Source: Microbispora sp. H11081 (GTDB taxonomy: Bacteria; Actinomycetota; Actinomycetes; Streptosporangiales; Streptosporangiaceae). From it: a stretch of DNA of 64,000 nucleotides. The notes beneath the pieces were generated by a model, which worked only from the letters and a program-made list of their open reading frames with translations, made no database searches and was not told where the DNA came from. Where the stretch lies: NCBI RefSeq assembly GCF_012999535.1, contig NZ_JABBWV010000004.1, forward strand, positions 1 through 64,000. The letters are read 5' to 3'. A program made the translations under genes and the position numbers. Each line of letters starts with the position of its first letter. Within the stretch, counting starts at the first letter, position 1. This document shows positions 35,272 through 42,888 of this stretch, one piece after another.

Positions 35272-36927
35272 TCACCTCGCCGGGTCCTCCTCGCCCACGT
35301 CGTCGGCGTCGATGATGTGGTAGGCGTAGCCCTGCTCGGCCAGGAAGCGCTGCCGGTGCGCGGCGAACTCCTGGTCGACGGTGTCCCGGCTGACGACCGA
35401 GTAGAACCGCGCGCCGCCGCCGTCCGCCTTGGGCCGCAGCACGCGGCCGAGCCGCTGGGCCTCCTCCTGGCGCGAGCCGAACGTGCCGGAGACCTGGATC
35501 GCCACGGCCGCCTCCGGCAGGTCGATGGAGAAGTTGGCGACCTTGGAGACCACCAGCACCCGGATCTCCTTGTCGCGGAACGCCTGGAACAGCCGCTCGC
35601 GCTCCTTGATCTTGGTCTCGCCCTTGATGACGGGCGCGTTCAGGTGCTCGCCCAGCTCGTCGAGCTGGTCGATGTACTGCCCGATGACCAGCACCTGCTC
35701 GTCCGCGTGCCGCCGCACCAGCGCCTCGGTCACCCTCGTCTTGGCGGGCGTGGTCGAGCAGAACCGGTAGCGCTCGTCGCTCTCCGCCATGGCGTAGGCG
35801 AGCCGTTCGTCGTCACCGAGCGTCACCCGCACCTCGACGCACTCGGCGGGGGCGATGTAGCCCTGGTTCTCCATCTCCTTCCAGGGCGCGTCATACCGCT
35901 TGGGGCCGATGAGCGAGAAGACGTCGCCCTCCCGGCCGTCCTCGCGCACGAGCGTGGCGGTGAGGCCGATGCGCCGCCGGGCCTGCAGGTCGGCGGTCAT
36001 CCGGAAGATCGGCGCGGGCAGCAGGTGGACCTCGTCGTAGACGACCAGCCCCCAGTCACGGGCGTCGAACAGCTCAAGGTGCCGGTAGGTGCCCTGCCGC
36101 CGGGTCGTCATGACCTGGTAGGTGGCGATCGTGACCGGGCGGATCTCCTTCTTGGTGCCGGTGTACTCGCCGATCTCGTCCTCGGTCAGCGTGGTGCGCC
36201 TGAGCAGCTCCTGCTTCCACTGGTGGGCCGAGACCGTGTTGGTGACCAGGATCAGCGTGGTCGCCCTGGCGTGCGCCATCGCCGCCGCGCCCACGATCGT
36301 CTTGCCCGCGCCGCACGGCAGCACCACGACGCCTGAGCCGCCGTGCCAGAAGGCGTCGGCCGCCTCGCGCTGGTAGGGCCGCAGCGTCCAGCCTTCCTCG
36401 CGCAGGTCGATCGGGTGGTGCTCGCCGTCGACGTAGCCGGCGAGGTCCTCGGCCGGCCAGCCGAGCTTGAGCAGCGTCTGCTTGATGTTGCCGCGCTCGG
36501 AGGGGTGCACGGCCACCGAGTCGGCGCCCAGGCGCTCCCCGACCAGCGGCTGGATCTTCTTGGAGCGCAGCACCTCCTCCAGCACCGCGCGGTCGACGCT
36601 GGTGAGCACCAGACCGTGGATCGGGTGCTTCTCCAGCCGCAGTCTGCCGTACCGCGCCATGGTCTCGGCGACGTCCACGAGCAGCGCGTGCGGCACGGGG
36701 TAGCGGCTGAAGCCGATCAGCGCGTCGACCACCTGCTCGGCGTCGTGCCCGGCGGCGCGGGCGTTCCACAGCGCCAGCGGGGTGACCCGGTAGGTGTGGA
36801 CATGCTCGGGCGCGCGTTCGAGCTCCGCGAACGGCGCGATGGCCTTGCGGCATTCGTCGGCCCTGGGGTGGTCGACCTCCAGCAGCAGGGTCTTGTCCGA
36901 CTGGACGATCAGCGGCCCGTCACTCAA
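35272..36927 (-). CDS. DNA repair helicase XPB (Ssl2/Rad25 family)
   Basis: Predicted 551-residue superfamily 2 helicase. An N-terminal damage-recognition-like domain (about 1-175) is followed by Walker A LPCGAGKT (203-210), the DEVH box (298-301), TATLVRED containing the XPB RED motif (328-330), and the C-terminal RecA domain with QVSGTFGSRQEEAQRLGRVLRP (motif VI). It unwinds DNA in repair or transcription-linked steps in other systems. It starts with the rare TTG at 36927, supported by GAGGGGGAGC at 6 bp. The Helicase_C_3/WYL gene lies two genes away on the same strand, as in many actinobacteria. Confidence 0.93.
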   Translation of the reverse strand: MSDGPLIVQSDKTLLLEVDHPRADECRKAIAPFAELERAPEHVHTYRVTPLALWNARAAGHDAEQVVDALIGFSRYPVPHALLVDVAETMARYGRLRLEKHPIHGLVLTSVDRAVLEEVLRSKKIQPLVGERLGADSVAVHPSERGNIKQTLLKLGWPAEDLAGYVDGEHHPIDLREEGWTLRPYQREAADAFWHGGSGVVVLPCGAGKTIVGAAAMAHARATTLILVTNTVSAHQWKQELLRRTTLTEDEIGEYTGTKKEIRPVTIATYQVMTTRRQGTYRHLELFDARDWGLVVYDEVHLLPAPIFRMTADLQARRRIGLTATLVREDGREGDVFSLIGPKRYDAPWKEMENQGYIAPAECVEVRVTLGDDERLAYAMAESDERYRFCSTTPAKTRVTEALVRRHADEQVLVIGQYIDQLDELGEHLNAPVIKGETKIKERERLFQAFRDKEIRVLVVSKVANFSIDLPEAAVAIQVSGTFGSRQEEAQRLGRVLRPKADGGGARFYSVVSRDTVDQEFAAHRQRFLAEQGYAYHIIDADDVGEEDPAR

Positions 36928-37030
36928 TGCCTGCTCCCCCTCGTACGGCTATCGCCTATCAAACACGAGGCGGGGCCGAATCAGTCCCGGTCTCGCGGAT
37001 GCCGTACGGATGCCGCATGGCCGGCGCCGG

Positions 37031-37588
37031 TCAGTCGAGGTAGCCGTTGGCCCCGGCGACGATGAGCCCGCCGAGCCCCAGGATGAGCAGGACGACGTTG
37101 ATGCCGATGGCGATCCACGTCCACTTCAGCAGCCCGCGCGCCTGGTCGGGCGCCGTGTCGACCTTGCTGAGCGCGATGCCCGACAGGATGGCGCCCGCGA
37201 TGCCGCCGAGGGAGACGTAGCAGCTCAGGGCCAGCACGAGGCTGATGACGAGGGCCACGATCGCGTGCGTGCGCGGGCCCTCCTGCCGCGGCGGGTATCC
37301 GCCCGGCGGGTAGTAGCCGTACGGCTGCTGCTGCTGGTAGGGGTTCTGTCCCGGCTGGCCGTACTGCCCGTACTGGCCATGTTGCCCGTACTGCCCGTAC
37401 TGCCCGTACTGCTGGTTGGGGTCGCCCGCCGGCGGCTGGCCGTACTGACCGTACTGACCGTACTGGCCGTACGGGTCCTGGGGCTGGCCGTAGGGGCCGG
37501 CGCCGGACGGCGGTCCGTACGGGTGGTTCGCCGGGGTCTGCCAATCCTGGGGTCCCTGCCCCGGCTGCTCAGGAGGAGGAGTCGTCAC
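37031..37588 (-). CDS. Gln/Tyr/Pro-rich membrane protein (DUF4190-like)
   Basis: Predicted 185-residue protein. Residues 1 to about 100 are low complexity, built from PYGQ and GQYGQYGQ repeats and QQQQPYGYYPPGGYPP. Residues about 107-183 hold two membrane helices (AIVALVISLVLALSCYVSLGGIAGAILSGIAL and WTWIAIGINVVLLILGLGGLIV), the DUF4190 pattern. The tail should lie in the cytoplasm and could drive protein condensation, which is inference. GTG at 37588 follows AAGGATC. The gene lies between XPB and the Helicase_C_3/WYL gene. Confidence 0.88.
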   Translation of the reverse strand: MTTPPPEQPGQGPQDWQTPANHPYGPPSGAGPYGQPQDPYGQYGQYGQYGQPPAGDPNQQYGQYGQYGQHGQYGQYGQPGQNPYQQQQPYGYYPPGGYPPRQEGPRTHAIVALVISLVLALSCYVSLGGIAGAILSGIALSKVDTAPDQARGLLKWTWIAIGINVVLLILGLGGLIVAGANGYLD

Positions 37589-37635
37589 CGTGTGATCCTT
37601 TACTTACGCGGACCTCAAGGTTTACCACGGAAGTG

Positions 37636-40017
37636 TCATCCGCCGATCTCCCCTATGCCGGTGATCCGGTGCAGGGCGAAGCGGTGCACCGTCGCCCGGG
37701 TCTCGTCGTACGCGGTGAGGTAGCCGCCCTCCATCCGGGCCGGTTCGAGGATGCGGCTGGTGGCGTGCCCCTGCGAGTCGAGGTAGCCGATCCACACCCG
37801 CGACCCCTGCCTGATGGCCTCCTGGAGCGCGCTGATCGTGGCGGTCGCGGGGGAGCGGGGCACCTCGCCCCCGGGCGCCTCGACTGGCCGCCTGCGCGAG
37901 TCTCCGGCCCGCATCGCGCGTACGGCGGCGGTCACCGTCTCCGGGTCGGGCGCGGCGGCGGCGGTCACGCGGGCGGCGAGCCGGCCCTCGGTGCGCCGGG
38001 CGTCGGCCCGCGCGACGACCACGTCGCCCTCCAGAGACTCGGCCACCGGCGCGTATCCCATCGCCCGCAGCGAGTCGACCAGCGCCGCCCGGGAGGTCTT
38101 CGAAGCCAGCACGGTCGGCGCGAGCCGCCGCAGCCGCAGCAGGTGGGCCCGTTTGTCGGCGAGCACCTCGTCGAGCAGGGCCGGGTCGTCGCACCGGATG
38201 TAGGCCGACGCCACGCCGACGCGGATGCGGCCGTGGCGGCGCGCCACGTCCCCGACCAGGTAGGCCAGCGGCTGGGGGACCGGGGTGGCCGAGTGGCGCT
38301 CCAGCATGGCGAGCAGGTCGCCGGCCGAGTGCCCCGCGTCGAGCGCGCGGCGGATCGACTGCTCGGAGAAGCGGTAGACCGTCGCCCCGCCCTTGCTCTC
38401 CACGTCGGCCATGAGCGCGAGCCTGCGGCCGAGGTCGGTGGTCAGCGGGCCCGGCGCCACGGCCGTCAGGTCGGCCTGCAGCAGCACGTGGTCGACCGCC
38501 TGCGGCAGCAGCGGCGCGAGCAGGCCCGCCGCGCCGCCGTCTCCGCGCGCGACGGAACGGCCGTGCGAGGACGGCACGCCGAGACCGGTCACGCCGATGT
38601 GCTCGGCCTCGCGCAGGGCGAAGCGTACGAGCCGGTCGCGCAGCGCGGGGCGGCGGCGGGGCTGCTCCCAGGCGAGCCTGGCCAGCACGGACTCGGGCGT
38701 CGGCGCGAGGCCGGGCGGCGCCGACTCCAGCACGGCGAGCGTGCGCGCCCGCATCTGGGCGGCCCCCGGCCTGCGCAGGTCGGGGTGGAGGGCGTTCAGA
38801 GGGCGGTCCCGGTCGTCCCGCTCGCCGATCAGCCCCGGGGCGCGTTCCATCGTGGCCCAGGCGTCGGCGAGTACGGCCCACCGGTCCTCGGTGGCCTTGA
38901 TCCGCCAGCCGTCGTAGCCGCCGGTCGGCAGCCAGTCCCCCTCGCCCACGGCGACCAGCCCGGCCGCGTGCGCGACCTCGACGACCAGGCCCGCCGCCCA
39001 CTCAGGCAGGTCGAGCAACTGCGCCGTCCGTCTCAGGTCGCGTACGGCGAGGCCGCCCGCGCGCAGCACCCCTGGCGGGTCCACGCTCCACACCTCGCAC
39101 AGCTCCTCCACCGTGCGCACGAACGCGAACGCCTGCCCGGCGGCCGTGCGGTCGGCGAGGTCCTGGTCGCGCACCGGTCCTTCCAGGGCGGGTGGGCCGG
39201 GGGAGAGGTCACGGTGCACGCGGCCGTCGCGCAGCACGAGGGCGACCTCCCGGGGGAGCGCGACGGTCTCCTCCCCGGTGGCGCCGAGCAGGCCGCGGGC
39301 CAGCAACTGTTCGATGGGCGACTGGGCGCTCGCCGCGTCCACGTCGCGGCGGGCGTTCGGCAGCCGTCCGCTCGCCGGGCCCCACACCAGCTCGTCCAGG
39401 GCGGCCCTCGCCTGGGGGGAGACCTCTCCTACCAGGCGGGCGACCGTCGCGGGGTCGGCGAGCAGCGCCGCGAGACGCGCCACGGCGGGCCCGCCGCCCT
39501 TGTACGCCGGGTCGATGTCCCGCAGGAGCACGTCGAGCCGTTCGGGCGGGTGGTGGCGGAAGACCTCGGCGACCGGCGGCCCGAGGGCGGCCGGGGGGTC
39601 GAGCGCCTCGGCCACGCCGGGCGCGGGCCGCAGCGCGTCCTCCGGCCCGTAGATCAGGGCGCGCGTCGCCAGCAGGTCGAGCGCGGCGTCGAGGGCGGGC
39701 CCGAGCGCCTCGCCGACGGAGCCGCCGGAGCCGTCTGAACCGCCGGGCACGGCGCGGGCGAGCAGGGCGAGCAGCGTCTCACGGTCGGCGGGACCCGGCC
39801 GCAGGACAAGCGTCTCCAGCACCGAGAGCGAGAACCGGTCGAGCCGGTCGAGCGCCCGTCCGATGGCCGAGGGGCTGCAGGCGCGGGCGGCGAGACCGTC
39901 GATGTGGGCGGGGACGGGGGTCACGAGTTCGGGCCGCGCCGCCACGAGCGCCCGCAAGCGCTCGTCGGAACGGCCGCGCAGCCACTCGCCGAAGTCCGTA
40001 CCCGTCATCTTCCTCAT
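37636..40017 (-). CDS. Helicase_C_3 protein with C-terminal WYL-like domain
   Basis: Predicted 793-residue protein related to the XPB/Ssl2-associated Helicase_C_3 family. Residues about 1-450 form winged-helix-like repeats (RLVARRPELVTPVPAHIDGLAARACS, FSLSVLETLVLRPGPADRETLLALLARA). About 470-620 is the Helicase_C_3 core (PLLPQAVDHVLLQADLTAVAPGPLT). The C-terminus (about 700-790) has a WYL-like fold: AIRQGSRVWIGYLDSQGHATSRILEPARMEGGYLTAYDETRATVHRFALHRI. There is no Walker A, so it is not itself a helicase; it may be a partner of XPB or a ligand-sensing regulator. The ATG at 40017 or 40008 can start it. Confidence 0.85.
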   Translation of the reverse strand: MRKMTGTDFGEWLRGRSDERLRALVAARPELVTPVPAHIDGLAARACSPSAIGRALDRLDRFSLSVLETLVLRPGPADRETLLALLARAVPGGSDGSGGSVGEALGPALDAALDLLATRALIYGPEDALRPAPGVAEALDPPAALGPPVAEVFRHHPPERLDVLLRDIDPAYKGGGPAVARLAALLADPATVARLVGEVSPQARAALDELVWGPASGRLPNARRDVDAASAQSPIEQLLARGLLGATGEETVALPREVALVLRDGRVHRDLSPGPPALEGPVRDQDLADRTAAGQAFAFVRTVEELCEVWSVDPPGVLRAGGLAVRDLRRTAQLLDLPEWAAGLVVEVAHAAGLVAVGEGDWLPTGGYDGWRIKATEDRWAVLADAWATMERAPGLIGERDDRDRPLNALHPDLRRPGAAQMRARTLAVLESAPPGLAPTPESVLARLAWEQPRRRPALRDRLVRFALREAEHIGVTGLGVPSSHGRSVARGDGGAAGLLAPLLPQAVDHVLLQADLTAVAPGPLTTDLGRRLALMADVESKGGATVYRFSEQSIRRALDAGHSAGDLLAMLERHSATPVPQPLAYLVGDVARRHGRIRVGVASAYIRCDDPALLDEVLADKRAHLLRLRRLAPTVLASKTSRAALVDSLRAMGYAPVAESLEGDVVVARADARRTEGRLAARVTAAAAPDPETVTAAVRAMRAGDSRRRPVEAPGGEVPRSPATATISALQEAIRQGSRVWIGYLDSQGHATSRILEPARMEGGYLTAYDETRATVHRFALHRITGIGEIGG

Positions 40018-40204
40018 GGTAGGGCTCGGCCTTCATCGGGCCGCCGGAGCGCCCGTGTGGCAGGGGTTTGCGCATATGCGCGGAAGATCCACAAGAATCT
40101 CTTCATGGGATGCTTCATTGGCCTCCGAGTGGGTCCACGGGGCCGGTCTCTGGGCATACCCTACCTACAGTCACCTTCACGACAGTCTGAACGAGGTCAC
40201 CCCT

Positions 40205-40603
40205 GTGCCGAGTGGCAAGGTCAAGTGGTACGACGCCGACAAGGGTTTCGGCTTCCTCACCCGCGACGACGGCGGCGAGGTCTTCGTGCATTCCTCCGCC
40301 CTGCCCAAGGGGGTCGAGGCGCTCAAGCCCGGGCAGAAGGTCGAGTTCGGAGTCGCCGAGAGCCGCCGCGGACAGCAGGCGCTCTCGGTGCGGGTGATCG
40401 ACCAGCCCCCGACGCTGGCCAAGACCGTCAAGGCCAAGCCGAAGCGGAAGAAACCCGACGAGATGGTCGTGATCGTCGAGGATCTGATCAAGCTGCTCGA
40501 CGACATCTCGAACTACTACCAGCGCGGCAAGCACCCGGACGTGGCGCACGCCAAGAAGATCGCGACCGTGCTCCGGGCCGTCGCGGACGACCTCGACGCC
40601 TGA
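40205..40603 (+). CDS. cold-shock-domain protein with C-terminal extension
   Basis: Predicted 132-residue protein. The cold-shock domain (residues 1-65: SGKVKWYDADKGFGFLTRDDGGEVFVHSSALPKGVEALKPGQKVEF) has both RNP motifs. A basic linker (KAKPKRKKPDE) and a helical tail (MVVIVEDLIKLLDDISNYYQRGKHPDVAHAKKIATVLRAVADDL) follow; the tail is characteristic of this actinobacterial subclass. GTG at 40205 is supported by GAGGT at 7 bp. It lies 187 bp past the start of the divergent Helicase_C_3 gene. Confidence 0.92.
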   Translation: MPSGKVKWYDADKGFGFLTRDDGGEVFVHSSALPKGVEALKPGQKVEFGVAESRRGQQALSVRVIDQPPTLAKTVKAKPKRKKPDEMVVIVEDLIKLLDDISNYYQRGKHPDVAHAKKIATVLRAVADDLDA

Positions 40604-40726
40604 GGACGCCGCCCGCCGCCCCTGTCCTCCGTACGGCCGGCGACCTCCGTACGGCGAAGGGACGGCGGGCGTCCTCGCGGTTTTCTGATCTCGCCCCGCT
40701 CACGTCCGGGCCGCGTCCGGCCGCGT

Positions 40727-42040
40727 TCAGGTCGCGGGGGCGGTGCCGGCGGCGAGCCTGCGGCGGCGCAGCATGATGAGGCGGCCGAAGGAGAGCGCCA
40801 GGGCCGCGGACATCACGCCGAGCCCGGCGGGACCGGCCACGAACAGCGACATCACCAGGCCGAGCAGGCCGCCCAGCACCCAGGCGATCTGGAGCAGCGT
40901 CTCGGCGACGCCGAACGCCGACGAGCGCACCTCCTCGCCGATCTCGCGTTGCACGATCGCGTCGAACGCGAGCTTTCCGAGGCCCTGGGCGAAAGCGCCC
41001 ACGAGGGCGACGACGGCGGCGGTCCACACGGTGAAGAAGAACGCCGCCGCGACGGTGGCCACCGTCGCCAGCGCGAGCGTGGCCATCACGGTCAGGTGCG
41101 GGGACCGTGACCGCGACCAGGAGCCCGCGGCGGCCCCCGCGAAGCCGCCCATGCCCGCGGCGGCGGCCAGCAGCGCCAGCGCGACCTTCGGGTCGACGCC
41201 GCGCAGGTGATCGTCCTGGACGAGGAACAGCAGGAAGAACACGAGAAAACCCGACTGCACCCGGATCGCGGCGTTGGCGCCCATGGCCTCGCCCACGACA
41301 GGGCCGAGGTTGAGCACGGTCCGCCACCTGGGCCGCGGCTCGTCCTCCTCCAGGTCGGGCGCGTCCACGTGCCGCGGCAGCCGTACGGCGAACACCCCGG
41401 CCAGCAGGAACAGCGGCACGGCGCCGCGCAGCACCCAGTCGGGCCCCACGAGGGCGGAAAGGCCCGTCGCGAGGCCTGCGCCCACCCCGGCCGAGACCAG
41501 CGCGAACAGCGCGACCCTGGCGTTGGCGGTCACCAGCGGGATGTCGGCGGGCAGCACGCTCGGCATGATCGCCGCCCGGGACACGTTGTAGGCCTTCGAC
41601 AGGACCAGCACGGCGAGCGCGGAGGGGAACAGCGTGACGGCGTCGGAGGCGTGGACGGCCCCCGCCATCCCCCAGCACAGCAGGCCCCGCGCGAGCAGGG
41701 TGCCCGCCATGATGTAGCGGCGGCCAGAGCGGAGCCGGTCGAGCACCGGCCCGACGAAGGGCGCCACGACCGCGAAGGGCACCATGGTGATCAGCAGGTA
41801 CGCCGCGACCTGACCGCGCGCCTGGCCGACCGGGAGCCCGAACAACAGCGCCCCGGCGAGGGCCACCGTGACCAGCGCGTCCCCGGCCGAGTGCGCGGCC
41901 GTCAACTCGATCAGGCGGCCGAGACCGGTGCGGCCGGCTCCCTGGGCATGCGTCAGCCGGCGTGCCACCAGCGCCGGTGCTCTCACGACACGCGTGACTT
42001 TCGCCCAAATCTCCACCATAGGCACCGAGGGTCCTTCCAT
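40727..42040 (-). CDS. MFS transporter
   Basis: Predicted 437-residue major facilitator with about 12 hydrophobic helices (AGDALVTVALAGALLFGL, VAAYLLITMVPFAVVAPFVGPVLDRLRSGRRYI with the conserved loop basic pattern DRLRSGRRY, later helices to ALSFGRLIML). It belongs to the actinobacterial MFS group with a cytoplasmic central loop (RHVDAPDLEEDEPRPRWR). No substrate can be named. ATG at 42040 (MEGPSVPMVEIW) or 42019 can start it. It is divergent from the DUF3027 gene, with 53 bp between starts. Confidence 0.88.
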   Translation of the reverse strand: MEGPSVPMVEIWAKVTRVVRAPALVARRLTHAQGAGRTGLGRLIELTAAHSAGDALVTVALAGALLFGLPVGQARGQVAAYLLITMVPFAVVAPFVGPVLDRLRSGRRYIMAGTLLARGLLCWGMAGAVHASDAVTLFPSALAVLVLSKAYNVSRAAIMPSVLPADIPLVTANARVALFALVSAGVGAGLATGLSALVGPDWVLRGAVPLFLLAGVFAVRLPRHVDAPDLEEDEPRPRWRTVLNLGPVVGEAMGANAAIRVQSGFLVFFLLFLVQDDHLRGVDPKVALALLAAAAGMGGFAGAAAGSWSRSRSPHLTVMATLALATVATVAAAFFFTVWTAAVVALVGAFAQGLGKLAFDAIVQREIGEEVRSSAFGVAETLLQIAWVLGGLLGLVMSLFVAGPAGLGVMSAALALSFGRLIMLRRRRLAAGTAPAT

Positions 42041-42093
42041 GATTTACCCATCCAGCCGGTGCGGTCCGCTCGCGGCGTGGGTGAAAATGGAGT

Positions 42094-42888
42094 GTGAGTC
42101 GTACCCGAATCCGTAGCACTCCAGTCGACCAGGCCTGTGCGGCGGCGGTCGACATCGCCCGCCGGGCCGCCGAGGAAATCGCGCGCCCGGGAGAGGTGGG
42201 AGAGCACCTGGGCTTCGACAGCGAGGGCGACCGCCTTGTCGCACACTACTTCGAATGCCTCGACCGCGCGTACCGCGGCTGGCGCTGGGCGGTCACCGTC
42301 ACCCGGGCCTCCCGCGCGCGTGTCGTGACCGTGAGCGAGACCGTGCTGCTGCCCGGCTCGGGCGCGCTGCTCGCCCCGCGCTGGGTGCCGTGGAACGAGC
42401 GGCTGCGCCCGGGCGACCTCGGCGTGGGCGACCTGCTGCCGGTCGAGGCCGACGACGACCGCCTCGTGCCCGGCTTCGCCTCCGGCGACGAGGAAATAGA
42501 CAAGCAGATGATCTTCGAGCTGGGCCTGGGCCGCGCCCGCGTCCTGTCGGTGATCGGCCGGGACCTCGCCGCGCGGCGCTGGCGCGCCGGTGACGCGGGC
42601 CCGCACACCCCGATCGCGAGCGCCGCCCCCGCGCAATGCTCCACCTGCGGCTTCTACTGGCCGCTCGCCGGCGCGCTCGGCCTCGGCTTCGGCGTCTGCG
42701 CCAACGAGTACGCGCCGGACGACGGTCGTGTCGTGTCCGCCGACCACGGCTGCGGGGCGCACTCCGAGGCGACGACCGTGCCCTCGATGGTCACGGACCC
42801 GGCGCCGCCCATCCTGGACGACCTGGACTACGACCTCAGCGAGCCGGGCTCCGCCGGCGACGGCTCCGAGCCGCTGGGCCACCTGTGA
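42094..42888 (+). CDS. DUF3027 protein
   Basis: Predicted 264-residue protein of the actinobacterial DUF3027 family, function unknown. It opens with VDQACAAAVDIARRAAEEIARPGEVGEHLG, contains YRGWRWAVTVTRASRARVVTVSETVLLPG, WVPWNERLRPGDLGVGDLLP, and a Cys-rich C-terminal part (CSTCGFYWPLAGALGLGFGVCANEYAPDDGRVVSADHGCGAHSE) that could bind a metal. Its TGA overlaps the GTG of the sacsin-like gene by four bases (GTGA), so translation is coupled. The GTG start has no good ribosome-binding site. Confidence 0.9.
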   Translation: MSRTRIRSTPVDQACAAAVDIARRAAEEIARPGEVGEHLGFDSEGDRLVAHYFECLDRAYRGWRWAVTVTRASRARVVTVSETVLLPGSGALLAPRWVPWNERLRPGDLGVGDLLPVEADDDRLVPGFASGDEEIDKQMIFELGLGRARVLSVIGRDLAARRWRAGDAGPHTPIASAAPAQCSTCGFYWPLAGALGLGFGVCANEYAPDDGRVVSADHGCGAHSEATTVPSMVTDPAPPILDDLDYDLSEPGSAGDGSEPLGHL

